The translations under genes were made by a program, and so were the position numbers. Under the pieces are notes generated by a model that did not search any database, was not told the origin of the DNA, and was given only the letters and a program-made list of their open reading frames with translations. Source: Salinibacillus aidingensis (GTDB lineage: Bacteria; Bacillota; Bacilli; Bacillales; Alkalibacillaceae). Taken from it: a stretch of 64,000 nucleotides of DNA. The DNA is taken from positions 1 to 64,000 of the forward strand of contig NZ_BAAADO010000008.1 in assembly GCF_039522525.1 (NCBI RefSeq). Direction: 5' to 3'. This document shows positions 26,166 through 35,135 of the stretch, in pieces (the stretch's first letter is position 1; each line of letters starts with the position of its first letter).

Positions 26166-27137
26166 TTAGTTCTGTTTATTTAATTCTTCTTGCGCCCTCT
26201 TGATAATATCGTCCATATCTCCTTTTTGATCGGCTGGAACTTTACGCACATCAAAATCCACACCCAATTCTTTTAACTTGGCGAACGTATCAATGTCATC
26301 CTGGTTAAAGGCCAACACCTTATTCGGCTGAACTTTACCCGTGGAGTGTGACATTGAGCCAACGTTGATGGTCTCCAGTGGAACTCCACCTTCAACCGCT
26401 CTGAGTACATCCTGTGGATTTTCAAAAAGTAGTAAGGCGCGTTGACCGCCAAAGTGCTGATCATCCTTAGCAAGTTCAACCATTTTATGGATGGGAACCA
26501 CGTGTGCCTTCACATTTGAAGGAGCGGCCTGTTGAATTAATTTTTTACGAAGCTCATCCTGCGCCACCTCATCAGATACCACGATGATACGTGTCGGGTT
26601 TGTAGCTTTTGTCCAGCTTGTCGCTACTTGTCCATGAAGCAAACGAGAATCGATACGTGCTAAAACGTATTCAAATTTACCAGGAGCACCTGCACTTCCC
26701 TGTTGAGCCGCCGGTGTTGCAGATGATTCTGCCGGTTCCAATTCTTCAGGACTTACTTTAACTGCGTCTTTGGCTGTATCCAAAATACTTGCTGCAATTT
26801 CATGTGCTGTGTTCATAGAGAAACGCGATGCAAAAGCTTCAATTAACATCGGTAAGTTCAAACCAGCAACAATGGCCCACTGGTCTTTGTGTTCCTCAAT
26901 CAAGCTGCTGGCCTGATTAAAAGGAGTCCCACCCCAAAGATCGACTAAGAATAATACCTCATCCTGGTTGTCGAAAGAGGCAACTGCTTTTTCCATTTTT
27001 GCCTTAACGTCATCTGGTCCTTCACTTGGCATCAATGTAACAGCCTTTACATTTTCTTGTTCTCCAAAGATCATCCCTGCAGATTGCAAGATACCCTCGG
27101 CAAATTCACCGTGACTGGCAATGATAATTCCTACCAT
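26166..27137 (-). CDS. manX: Mannose-family PTS fused IIAB component
   Basis: The 323-residue cytoplasmic protein has a IIA domain (1-125) with phosphorylated His9 in ASHGEFAEG. An Ala/Pro/Ser-rich linker follows (about 132-153), then a IIB domain with His168 in RIDSRLLHGQVATSW. Phosphate passes from HPr to His9, to His168 and to the sugar. A full-length IIAB fusion as in ManX. The exact sugar (mannose, glucose, glucosamine) is not deducible. The promoter region upstream carries two candidate cre sites, predicting CcpA control. Confidence 0.93.
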   Translation of the reverse strand: MVGIIIASHGEFAEGILQSAGMIFGEQENVKAVTLMPSEGPDDVKAKMEKAVASFDNQDEVLFLVDLWGGTPFNQASSLIEEHKDQWAIVAGLNLPMLIEAFASRFSMNTAHEIAASILDTAKDAVKVSPEELEPAESSATPAAQQGSAGAPGKFEYVLARIDSRLLHGQVATSWTKATNPTRIIVVSDEVAQDELRKKLIQQAAPSNVKAHVVPIHKMVELAKDDQHFGGQRALLLFENPQDVLRAVEGGVPLETINVGSMSHSTGKVQPNKVLAFNQDDIDTFAKLKELGVDFDVRKVPADQKGDMDDIIKRAQEELNKQN

Positions 27138-27204
27138 TTTTTAACCTCCTTTTATAATAATTACTGCTTAAATAAAGATGGAAAACTCCTAAAAGTTCAC
27201 TTTA

Positions 27205-27220
27205 TTTAAAGCGCTCACAA
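27205..27220 (-). promoter_or_regulatory. Candidate CcpA site (cre) 1
   Basis: On the minus strand TTGTGAGCGCTTTAAA resembles the cre consensus, with the central GCGC core. It lies in the manX leader about 70 bp upstream of the start codon. Confidence 0.5.
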
Positions 27221-27363
27221 TTTCACAAAAATAAAAACATGAGGAAGGTTGATTAAATGAAGGTATGGTGTAAACTCTTCTGAAGTCGTTTCTACCACAA
27301 CCTTTTCTCATGCCTAATCTAATCAATAACATGTGTTTCATATTTTACTATTTTAATATTGCT

Positions 27364-27380
27364 TTGCAAGCGCTGTAAAT
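27364..27380 (-). promoter_or_regulatory. Candidate CcpA site (cre) 2
   Basis: The minus strand reads TTTACAGCGCTTGCAAA, with about 12 of 14 positions fitting the cre consensus. It lies some 50 bp downstream of the predicted -10 box, where CcpA would block elongation. Confidence 0.6.
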
Positions 27381-27428
27381 ATAGTGTTATATACCATCCA
27401 TATTAACTTTAAGTGAGTATCCGTTAGT

Positions 27429-27456
27429 ATTATAGCACATTATTCGTTATTGTGAA
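27429..27456 (-). promoter_or_regulatory. Predicted sigma-A promoter of the PTS operon
   Basis: On the minus strand a -35 TTCACA (27451-27456) and a -10 TATAAT (27429-27434) are separated by 16 bp. Confidence 0.6.
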
Positions 27457-27580
27457 GGAAAAAATTATTGGTATTTATCTACAATTAAGTGACATCGTCC
27501 GTTATCGTTTTACATATATGCTCTATCAGAATAACATTTCTGAACCTTTAGTATAATTAAATAAATAGAGCATCAACAAA

Positions 27581-27604
27581 AAAAGACAAGATCCATCTTG
27601 TCTT
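27581..27604 (-). terminator. Terminator of the DUF956 gene
   Basis: AAGACAAGA/TCTTGTCTT stem with a very short loop, followed on the minus strand by seven T residues. Confidence 0.75.
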
Positions 27605-27614
27605 ATATGCAAAA

Positions 27615-27989
27615 CTATTCCTTTTTAAATTTACTCTTCAGACCGCGTTTAATGACATCAAAGAAGCTTAAGGATCGGACCATACGATTCGGTTCAACAT
27701 ATTCACGAATCGCTCGAAAAACTTTTTTTGGATCTTTAGAAGAGAAAGTAAACGTTCCATTCCGCTTCGTCTGGATAGCATAACGCGGAATCCATTTCCC
27801 TTTGAACAGGACTGAAGCAATGACATAATCAACTTCCTCCCAGGGAATCTGTATATATTTACGAGGATCACGTTTATTGTAGAATTCAAATCCCTTGTCT
27901 CCAATCATGATCTTCCCATAGTCTGAAATCCTTATATGTGAGGTTGCATCAATAACTAAATCGACTTTTGTATTGATTGATTGGACCAT
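27615..27989 (-). CDS. DUF956 family protein linked to mannose PTS
   Basis: The 124-residue protein fits DUF956, small cytoplasmic proteins almost always encoded beside mannose-family PTS genes (sometimes called ManO). Typical segments are DATSHIRISDYGKIMIGDKGFEFYN and IPWEEVDYVIASV. The role of the family is thought to be regulation of the PTS. Here it precedes the operon but has its own terminator and a separate promoter region, so it is not in the same main transcript. The ATG has GAGG upstream. Confidence 0.85.
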   Translation of the reverse strand: MVQSINTKVDLVIDATSHIRISDYGKIMIGDKGFEFYNKRDPRKYIQIPWEEVDYVIASVLFKGKWIPRYAIQTKRNGTFTFSSKDPKKVFRAIREYVEPNRMVRSLSFFDVIKRGLKSKFKKE

Positions 27990-28065
27990 CTAACCTACCT
28001 CATTTCATTCTTTACTACTTTTTATTATACACGTTTTATTATTTTAAGCATACCTCAGATTGCCT

Positions 28066-28545
28066 CTATTTATGATAAGGCTCATTCCTGAGAATCTTAA
28101 AAGCCCGATACACCTGCTCCAGCAATATCAATCGCATCAGCTGATGTGGAAACGTCATTTTTGAAAAAGAAAGCGCCATATCACTCCGCTCCATTACTTC
28201 CTCACTCAATCCCAGCGATCCACCAATAACAAAGGCGATTTTACTTTTTCCATACGTCGTAAGTTCATCGATCTTTTGGGAGAGCTGTTCAGAGGTCAGC
28301 TGTTTTCCCTTAATTTCTAAAGTAAATACATATGTATCTGTGGATATCTTGTTTAAAATTCGCTGGCCTTCCTTTCGTTTTACTTCCTCCTCTTCTGCAG
28401 CACTCAGATTTTCCGGTGCTTTTTCATCCGGCAGCTCTACAATTTCTATATTTGTATAAGGACCCAGTCGCTTCGTGTATTCTGCAATTCCCTGTTTTAA
28501 GTACTTTTCTTTTAGCTTTCCCACTGTAATCAGGCTGATTTTCAT
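28066..28545 (-). CDS. rlmH: 23S rRNA pseudouridine-1915 N3-methyltransferase RlmH
   Basis: The 159-residue protein is a SPOUT methyltransferase: MKISLITVGKLKEKYLKQGIAEYTKRL at the start, ELPDEKAPENLS, and the knot region FVIGGSLGLSEEVMERSDMALSFSKMTFPHQLMRLILLEQVYRAF before the PYHK end. It methylates pseudouridine 1915 in helix 69 of 23S rRNA using S-adenosylmethionine. I start at the second ATG because it gives the usual family N-terminus; the first ATG is only three bases from AAGGAG and adds MEN. Location downstream of htrA matches B. subtilis. Confidence 0.95.
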   Translation of the reverse strand: MKISLITVGKLKEKYLKQGIAEYTKRLGPYTNIEIVELPDEKAPENLSAAEEEEVKRKEGQRILNKISTDTYVFTLEIKGKQLTSEQLSQKIDELTTYGKSKIAFVIGGSLGLSEEVMERSDMALSFSKMTFPHQLMRLILLEQVYRAFKILRNEPYHK

Positions 28546-28589
28546 GTTTTCCATTAACTCCTTTTTAAACCGTATCCGTTATCCTAGCA

Positions 28590-28640
28590 TAAAGCGAAAC
28601 TTCCATCCGTGGGGTATTTTCGCCAGTTCTTGGATGATAA
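28590..28640 (+). repeat. Short copy (51 bp) of the AAAGTGAAACTTCC repeat family
   Basis: It starts AAAGCGAAACTTCCATCCG and ends TCGCCAGTTCTTGGATGATAA. Both ends are diverged from the copies at 8720, 35960 and 52397, and the internal hairpins are missing. Confidence 0.7.
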
Positions 28641-28643
28641 ATT

Positions 28644-28851
28644 TTATCCACCAGCTTGTCCACATCCCCTGTGCAAAATCCAACTGTACACAGGATTTTA
28701 ACAGAAAACACAAGTTATGCACAATCTTATCCACATATGCACATGCGTTTGCCTGTTATTTTGTGTGCGAATATATGTTTCCTACAAAATATGCTCGGTT
28801 TTCAACAAGTTATGCACATTTTGTTGATAAGTTCGTTAAAACTGTGCATAA
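28644..28851. promoter_or_regulatory. DnaA-box cluster between rlmH and htrA
   Basis: Seven DnaA boxes or one-mismatch variants occur in 208 bp: TTATCCACC 28644, TTGTCCACA 28656, TTATGCACA 28715, TTATCCACA 28727, TTATGCACA 28810, TTATCAACA (inverse) 28822-28830 and TTATGCACA (inverse) 28843-28851. No gene lies here. B. subtilis is known to have origin-proximal DnaA-binding clusters that restrain initiation; this may be an equivalent. Confidence 0.7.
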
Positions 28852-28960
28852 CTGCTCTTTGTTGTTTGGTTTGTCGGGTTATCATCAGGCATTTCGATGT
28901 TGCTGGGCTAAAATCTCCAAGCCACCTGTTCTTAAAGTTTTGCTTCAAACGATACCTAAA

Positions 28961-28994
28961 CAAAAAGCAGGGATATCCACATCCCTGCTTTTTG
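28961..28994 (-). terminator. Terminator of htrA
   Basis: CAAAAAGCAGGGA pairs with TCCCTGCTTTTTG across eight bases, directly abutting the htrA stop codon. Confidence 0.85.
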
Positions 28995-30209
28995 TTAGAA
29001 GTCCTGCGCAGATAAGGTCATGGTTGTCGTTTGCTTCTTACCATTACGGTAGAAGGTGATTTCCATTTTCTCACCTGGCTGTTTCTCCTGATAAATATGT
29101 TTTCGTAAATCGATGACATTGGTGACCTGTTGTCCATCCAAGGCTACGATGACATCATATTCCTGTAATCCGGCCTGTTCGGCTGGAGACATCGGTTCAA
29201 TTCCTCCAACAACAGCTCCACCACTTACGTCATTTGGCAGCTGTAATTCAGATTGCCAGTAATAGCTTGGAATCTCTGATAAAGAACGGATGGTGACACC
29301 CATATATGGACGGGTGATTTTTCCGTCATCCTCGAGATCCTCAATAATTGGCTTGGCAGAGTCAATCGGGATGGCAAAACCGATTCCTTCTACAGCTGAC
29401 TGGGCAATTTTCATCGAATTAATGCCGATCAGCTGTCCATCCATATTAATGAGTGCGCCGCCTGAGTTTCCTGGATTAATGGCCGCATCGGTCTGAATAA
29501 CCTCAGCATTCCAGTCAGGAGTTCCATCCCCGTTAAAATCCTGAGGGACAATACGTTCTTTCCCACTGATAATCCCCTGGGTAACAGAACCGGAAAATTC
29601 AAGCCCCAGTGGGTTTCCTATCGCTAAAACGGGTTCACCAACCTTCAAGTTTTCTGAGTGACCCAGCTCAATCGGATGATCATCGACCTTTTCGGCATCA
29701 ACCCTAAGAACAGCCAAATCATTATATAAGTCACTTCCCAGTAATTGAGCACTGATTCGTTCACCATCAGCCAGGGAAACTTCCACTTCACTCGATCCCT
29801 GAACCACGTGGTGATTGGTCACGACATAGGCATATTCGTTGGTCTTTTTATAAATTACACCTGAGCCTGTTCCTGATTCGGTCCCCTGTTCCATCCAGAA
29901 TTCAGAACCGCTGATATTCACAACCCCTACAACGGCATTCGATACATTCTGAACAATGTCCGTAACCCTCGTCTGAATGTCCACATTTACCGATTGGGTG
30001 AGTCCTGAATCCTCTCCATTATCTCCCTGTGTCAGTTCCTGATTGGCTTCATCAATATCATAAGGCAATAAATTCGCATTGATAAGAGTTGGTAATGCAA
30101 GAACAACGAGCAAAGCACCAATGATAAATCCCACTCCGGTTGGGATCAGCCAATTTCTCTTCTCTTTTTTCGGCCTTCGATTTAAAGCATGATCATCATA
30201 GTACCCCAT
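28995..30209 (-). CDS. htrC: HtrA/DegP-like membrane-anchored serine protease
   Basis: About 404 residues. A cytoplasmic N-terminus and one membrane helix (about 23-45) precede an acidic linker. The trypsin-like domain has the catalytic triad: His in VVTNHHVVQG, Asp in NDLAVLRVD and Ser in AAINPGNSGGALIN. A C-terminal PDZ domain (PAEQAGLQEYDVIVALDGQQV) follows. It acts at the outer membrane face in protein quality control, like YyxA/HtrC, which closes the wal operon region in B. subtilis. The ATG at 30209 is chosen over the upstream GTG because of AGGTGAG. It lies about 100 bp after walJ and may share the transcript. Confidence 0.92.
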   Translation of the reverse strand: MGYYDDHALNRRPKKEKRNWLIPTGVGFIIGALLVVLALPTLINANLLPYDIDEANQELTQGDNGEDSGLTQSVNVDIQTRVTDIVQNVSNAVVGVVNISGSEFWMEQGTESGTGSGVIYKKTNEYAYVVTNHHVVQGSSEVEVSLADGERISAQLLGSDLYNDLAVLRVDAEKVDDHPIELGHSENLKVGEPVLAIGNPLGLEFSGSVTQGIISGKERIVPQDFNGDGTPDWNAEVIQTDAAINPGNSGGALINMDGQLIGINSMKIAQSAVEGIGFAIPIDSAKPIIEDLEDDGKITRPYMGVTIRSLSEIPSYYWQSELQLPNDVSGGAVVGGIEPMSPAEQAGLQEYDVIVALDGQQVTNVIDLRKHIYQEKQPGEKMEITFYRNGKKQTTTMTLSAQDF

Positions 30210-30323
30210 TCTTCTCACCTGGCCTTTCGAAAGTCAATCTCTCATTATGAATACGTATGAAGAAAAGGAAGGGATGCATACATTTTCTATTTTCTTCTTC
30301 TTTTTAAAAATTAAACCTAACAC

Positions 30324-31121
30324 CTAACCCACCTGGTAAACGGGTGTAGGATTTTTAGGATCCGTATCATGCAGTTCAATGGTTTTTCCTACCTCAAAGC
30401 CACGTTCCTTTAAAATCTGTGAAACCGACATTCTGGCTAAATCCTTCATATTATTATCCTGACTTAAGTGTGCCAAATAAACACGCTTCGTACGATTACC
30501 AAGAATATCTGTTAAAGCCAGAGCAGAATCTTCATTGGAAACATGTCCCTCGTCCCCTAAAATTCTGCGTTTAATATTCCATGGATATCTTCCCATTCTG
30601 AGCATTTCTATATCATGATTGGCTTCAAAAATATAGGCATCCGCATCTTCAACCGTTTTTTTGATTCGTTCTGATACGTAGCCTGTATCGGTTACCAGAG
30701 CCACCTTTTTTCCATTATGATGAAAGACGAAAAACATGGGCTCTGCAGCATCATGTGAAACGCCAAAGGTCTGAACATCCAAATCTCCGAAAACTTTGGT
30801 CGACTCCAAATCAAATGTGAACTTCTGATCCAGTTTTATATCACCAATTTTCCCTTCCATAGCCTTCCACGTCTTTTCATTTGCATAAATGGGCAACCGG
30901 TACCTCCTCGCCATAATCCCAAGTCCGTGGATATGGTCCCGATGCTCATGGGTCACCAGAATACCATCAAGCTCTTCAGGATTTGTTTGAATGTCCGCAA
31001 ATAATCGTTCCATCTGCTTTCCGCTTAAACCTGCATCGACTAATAATTTCTGCTGATCTGTTCCAATATAAAAAGCATTCCCCGTACTGCCGGATGCCAA
31101 TACGCTAAATTCTAACGTCAA
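30324..31121 (-). CDS. walJ: WalJ (YycJ) metallo-beta-lactamase-fold hydrolase
   Basis: The 265-residue protein has the MBL signature THEHRDHIHG (about 57-66), an N-terminal SVLASGSTGNAFYIG and later Asp/His ligands (VTDTGYVS, EANHD, HLSQDN). YycJ proteins are predicted nucleases linked to DNA repair and to coordination of wall metabolism with replication. The start overlaps walI by 4 bp (translational coupling). Last gene of the walRKHIJ operon. Confidence 0.93.
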   Translation of the reverse strand: MTLEFSVLASGSTGNAFYIGTDQQKLLVDAGLSGKQMERLFADIQTNPEELDGILVTHEHRDHIHGLGIMARRYRLPIYANEKTWKAMEGKIGDIKLDQKFTFDLESTKVFGDLDVQTFGVSHDAAEPMFFVFHHNGKKVALVTDTGYVSERIKKTVEDADAYIFEANHDIEMLRMGRYPWNIKRRILGDEGHVSNEDSALALTDILGNRTKRVYLAHLSQDNNMKDLARMSVSQILKERGFEVGKTIELHDTDPKNPTPVYQVG

Positions 31122-31966
31122 TCCTCGTCACTCCCTGTATCTCTCTGTCTAATCGTTTCCACGTTGTTTTTTACTTCCTCAATAAACTCTTCCTCATCTC
31201 TGGAAATACTCTGTGCATCAATGGCATTTACGAAATAGGTTTTTTCCTTGTTAATCGTGATTTCCCATGTCGGTACAAATACCTGAATACCATTATCAAG
31301 AGGCACTAATGTATGGAAGCCTAATTGCATGTTTGAAATTCTATCTCCGGTATAAAGATGGTTATTCCTGATTAGGCTCCTGAGCGTCTCAATGGGCTGA
31401 CTCATTTCTTTTTCTTCCCCAAGTTCAATATTGGTCAGCCTTGTCTGCGCATAATATTCGACTTCATGGTCCTTATTTAAAAACACCATCAGCATACCCG
31501 CTTTGTTAAAATAGACGGTCTGGTCATTGTAAGACTGGAAGAAAAGCATAATATTATGTTCTTCATTCCAGTTCCAAAAGGTATATTCATCTCCAAATAA
31601 AACCATCTGATCCAAAAACATACTTAAGTCATTCCTGGTTGCCTCTTCTGGAACGGATATTGGATTCTCAAATGTGGATACAATCATATCCCCTTCATTG
31701 ACAACTTCCTGATTATTTAATGACTCCACATCCTTCTCGGTAAACTGATAGCGACCCGCAGATATATAGGCGGCACTTTCTGCTTCGGAAGGTACATTTT
31801 CATAACCAATATTCATTCTGGATAATTCGTCCTCAATAGACGATATTTCCTGGTTTGGAAGCGCCTGTGGTTCACTGTTTTTTTTATTTAAATACTGTGT
31901 AACTAAAAAAGTGTCCAGTACAAGGAAACATATAATAAAAATGGATTTAATTTGTCCCCATTTCAT
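31118..31966 (-). CDS. walI: WalI (YycI), regulator of WalK
   Basis: The 282-residue protein has a single N-terminal membrane helix (about 7-25) and a large extracytoplasmic YycI domain with the conserved FWNWNEEHNIMLFFQSYNDQTVYFN region. In Bacillus, WalH and WalI interact with WalK through their membrane helices and extracytoplasmic parts and restrain it. It overlaps walH and walJ by 4 bp each. Confidence 0.92.
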   Translation of the reverse strand: MKWGQIKSIFIICFLVLDTFLVTQYLNKKNSEPQALPNQEISSIEDELSRMNIGYENVPSEAESAAYISAGRYQFTEKDVESLNNQEVVNEGDMIVSTFENPISVPEEATRNDLSMFLDQMVLFGDEYTFWNWNEEHNIMLFFQSYNDQTVYFNKAGMLMVFLNKDHEVEYYAQTRLTNIELGEEKEMSQPIETLRSLIRNNHLYTGDRISNMQLGFHTLVPLDNGIQVFVPTWEITINKEKTYFVNAIDAQSISRDEEEFIEEVKNNVETIRQRDTGSDED

Positions 31967-33294
31967 GACCGGCTTCCCCCTTGTACATTCAGCATATCTC
32001 CATTTTCAGGAACAGGCATCCACCTTCCGTTTGATTTCATAAACCATGCAGGCTCCAGGGTTATGATATCAGATGAATACCCTTCCTCCTCATTACTCAT
32101 GGTATAAACCATTTGAATATCCTCAATCGTCTTTTTCGGAACTGTTAGGGGTCCTTCTGCTTCTTCTAACAAATAGATGATATCCTCACCTGAACGAAGC
32201 GTAACCGTCTCACTGCCTAATGGGGTTGAAAGCCTCATTAAAGGCCTGATATAGGTGTTTAATTCCCTGTTGATCCACCTTTGCTCAATATGACCGAGTT
32301 TGCTCACAACCGGATAACCATTAAAAAGCATATCAAATGTAACCGTGGAATGTTCACTGTTAATTTCTGCATTTGTCAGCATATAATCCTGCGTCCATCC
32401 ATCATGGTTGTTAATAAATAAATTGGCTTCTGTTATGAGCTCCTCTCTGGAAAAGCCTGCCCCTGCTTGCGATTGTTCCTCACTTTTTGGATTTACAAAA
32501 CGCATGTATTTCTGATTCGGAAACACCTGGTATTCCTCCAGCATACGACTTCCATCAATATACCTGCCGCCGCTGGTTTCACGGACGTAACTGGTGACTG
32601 GAAACAGGTTGTTAATTAAGGGTGCAACGGCTATGGAGCTGGTTGTATACGTTTGTTTGGATAACACCGTTTCATTTTCCGGTAAATAAATCACCCGGTC
32701 ATTCAGTTCATAGGCCACAAGCTCACTCAGGGCATCCTCTGACTGTGTATGATTTACCAGGGCTGTATACGACTCAGGATTCTGGACCTCTGCATTAAAG
32801 GTCTGTTCATGCTGTGTGGATCGAAATGAAAGAGTAATACTGTCTGAATCATGATTAGGAATTAAAACCAATTGATTAAAGGCCCAGTCCGGAAGGGAAG
32901 CATTCCTGTTCTCCTCAGGAAATTGCATCAGATTAGGTAACAGATTCAATGGAATTTCTACAGGATAAATCATTTCTACATAAGATGCCCCCGGATCTTG
33001 TGCGTTTGCCACCTGATTAGATAAGCTAACGTTCCATTCCTGTATGTCCTGATAAAAGTTGAGCTGATCCGTCCTGTTTTTCAGCTGATAGGACTGGTTC
33101 TGCTGATGAAATACCATCTGGGAAGGCAGGATAACCTCGTTTAACTCCGCATCCTTTCCATTTATGGAAATTTGTTTGGTGGTCGCCTCATTAATTTCTT
33201 CGTAGTTTGAATAATTCCATATACTCAGGGTTAAAACCATGCTCACGACCACCAGAATGGCCAGGATTCCTGATTTAATACTCTCTAAATTCAT
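31963..33294 (-). CDS. walH: WalH (YycH), regulator of WalK
   Basis: The 443-residue protein has one N-terminal membrane helix (about 9-27) and an extracytoplasmic multi-domain region typical of YycH (YRHNQ-type segments such as MRFVNPKSEEQSQ and GYPVVSKLGHIEQRW). It forms a complex with WalI and WalK. The start overlaps the walK stop by one base, indicating coupled translation. Confidence 0.92.
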   Translation of the reverse strand: MNLESIKSGILAILVVVSMVLTLSIWNYSNYEEINEATTKQISINGKDAELNEVILPSQMVFHQQNQSYQLKNRTDQLNFYQDIQEWNVSLSNQVANAQDPGASYVEMIYPVEIPLNLLPNLMQFPEENRNASLPDWAFNQLVLIPNHDSDSITLSFRSTQHEQTFNAEVQNPESYTALVNHTQSEDALSELVAYELNDRVIYLPENETVLSKQTYTTSSIAVAPLINNLFPVTSYVRETSGGRYIDGSRMLEEYQVFPNQKYMRFVNPKSEEQSQAGAGFSREELITEANLFINNHDGWTQDYMLTNAEINSEHSTVTFDMLFNGYPVVSKLGHIEQRWINRELNTYIRPLMRLSTPLGSETVTLRSGEDIIYLLEEAEGPLTVPKKTIEDIQMVYTMSNEEEGYSSDIITLEPAWFMKSNGRWMPVPENGDMLNVQGGSRS

Positions 33295-35129
33295 TATGCA
33301 TCACCCCGTTTCTGATGCATTACAGGTAAAGTAATGGTAATGGATGTTCCTTGGCCTTCCTTACTATTAGCCCATATTTTTCCATCATGGGCTTCAATCA
33401 TTTCCCTGGCAATAGCGAGTCCCAAGCCGGTACCTCCCAGTTTTCGTGATCTCGCCTTATCCACTCGATAAAAGCGATCAAATATACGGTCGACTTGATC
33501 AGATGGGATTCCGACACCCTGATCTGTCACCGTAACGTTCAGCATTTTGCCTTTGACATCCACTTTACAGGTGATGGTTCCCCCATCAGGAGAATACTTA
33601 ATCGCATTGGAAAGAACATTATATAAAACCTGGGTCATTTTATCTTTATCAATCCATACCCAATGCGGCTTGTCCGGTAACTGACGCTCGAAGGATAAGT
33701 CCTGCTCATACTTGTTCATTTCAAACCGGTCGATAATGCTATGGAAGAAATCTGTAAAATCCACTCTTTCTTTTCGCAAGTAGTTTTCTTCATTATCAAG
33801 CTTGGATAACTGTAACAGATCATTTACCAGGCGAATCATCCGCTCCGTTTCATTTTGTGTGACCCCTAAAAATTTAGGAGCAATATCAGGGTTCTTCCAG
33901 GTATCCCCGTCCGTTAGTGCCTCTAAATAGCTGCGCATCGTTGTCAGAGGGGTTCGTAATTCATGAGATACATTGGCTACAAATTCTCTTCTTTCCTGCT
34001 CAATCCGCTCTTCCTCTGTGACATCATTTAATACCGTAATAAAGCCGCTGACCCTTTCATGTTCATCATAAATGCCTGAAAAGGTAGCTTTAATCAGTAA
34101 TTCTTTATGATCATTACTAAAATCAATCAGAACCGGCTCACGACTCGTTATATCCGAAACAGCCGTGAACTCCTCCTCTATCCCGAGAAGAGACAGGATG
34201 TTTTGCCCTTCAATTTTTCCAAAGCTTTGGCCGATAAACTCTTCTGCACGCTCATTCATTAAAATAATTTTTCCTTCACTATTACTGGCAATAACCCCTT
34301 CATTCATGTTTGATAAAACAGAGGTCAGCTTCCGACGTTCATCCTCTGTTACAGCATAGGATTCTTTCAATCGTTCGGTCATATGATTAAAGGAATTCGC
34401 CAGCTGTCCAATCTCATCCATGGCGTAAACATTTACCTTTTTGGTGAAGTTTCCACCGGCAACTACATTGGCCTGTTTTCTCATCTCAGAAATCGGTCTG
34501 GTAATCGTACGTGAGACGAGAATTCCGATCACAACAGTAATGGACAAAGCAATTAAAGTTCCGTTCATAAAGATTTTGGTAATGTTTTCGAGCTGATTAA
34601 AGACCTCTTCCATACTCGCTTCAACAAATACAGCCCCTACAATTTCATCGGATTGATTAAAGACGGGAATAGTATTGACTAACGTTCGAGTGCCCGTTTC
34701 CGGATCATAGGTTTTTCGATACGGCAGCTGGGTCTGAAAGGAAAACAGCCTTTGGACATCCTCGCGTGTTGTAATCTTCCCGATAATATTCTCATTAAAC
34801 TGGCTGGTGGTACCGATAATGCGCATCTCGCTGTCAATGACCTGCAGCTCTGTAATATCCTGAGAATCAAATTCCGATAAAATCGTCTGAACCTCCTGCT
34901 GAAGGGTGGGATCTCCTTCTGTTCTCTCTTTTGTAAAAGCCTCCTCCAGGCTGTAAGTCAGTAATTGGATTCGGTTCTCAATTGAGCTTTTAAAATTTGA
35001 CTCCATGTTCCTTTCGAGCTCTGTATCGAAATAAACCCCAATGAGTTCAATGGTAATCAGCAATAGAAATATATAAACGAGAATGATTTTGAACCCAACG
35101 GATTGAAAAAAGCTTACTTTGTTTTTCAT
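33294..35129 (-). CDS. walK: WalK sensor histidine kinase
   Basis: The 611-residue kinase has a helix at 14-34, an extracytoplasmic PAS-like domain (35-182), a second helix (183-205), HAMP (about 205-258), an intracellular PAS (265-370), HisKA with His389 in FVANVSHELRTPLTTM, and HATPase with N, G1 and G2 boxes (NVLSNAIKYSP, DQGVGIP, GGTGLGLAI). It senses wall status and phosphorylates WalR. It is essential in Bacillus. The gap to walR is 6 bp. Confidence 0.97.
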   Translation of the reverse strand: MKNKVSFFQSVGFKIILVYIFLLLITIELIGVYFDTELERNMESNFKSSIENRIQLLTYSLEEAFTKERTEGDPTLQQEVQTILSEFDSQDITELQVIDSEMRIIGTTSQFNENIIGKITTREDVQRLFSFQTQLPYRKTYDPETGTRTLVNTIPVFNQSDEIVGAVFVEASMEEVFNQLENITKIFMNGTLIALSITVVIGILVSRTITRPISEMRKQANVVAGGNFTKKVNVYAMDEIGQLANSFNHMTERLKESYAVTEDERRKLTSVLSNMNEGVIASNSEGKIILMNERAEEFIGQSFGKIEGQNILSLLGIEEEFTAVSDITSREPVLIDFSNDHKELLIKATFSGIYDEHERVSGFITVLNDVTEEERIEQERREFVANVSHELRTPLTTMRSYLEALTDGDTWKNPDIAPKFLGVTQNETERMIRLVNDLLQLSKLDNEENYLRKERVDFTDFFHSIIDRFEMNKYEQDLSFERQLPDKPHWVWIDKDKMTQVLYNVLSNAIKYSPDGGTITCKVDVKGKMLNVTVTDQGVGIPSDQVDRIFDRFYRVDKARSRKLGGTGLGLAIAREMIEAHDGKIWANSKEGQGTSITITLPVMHQKRGDA

Positions 35130-35135
35130 AACACA

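Noticed and set aside
28475..29059. 194-codon plus-strand frame over the DnaA-box cluster
   Set aside because: Overlaps rlmH and htrA ends, Cys/His/Phe-rich shadow composition, no start signal.
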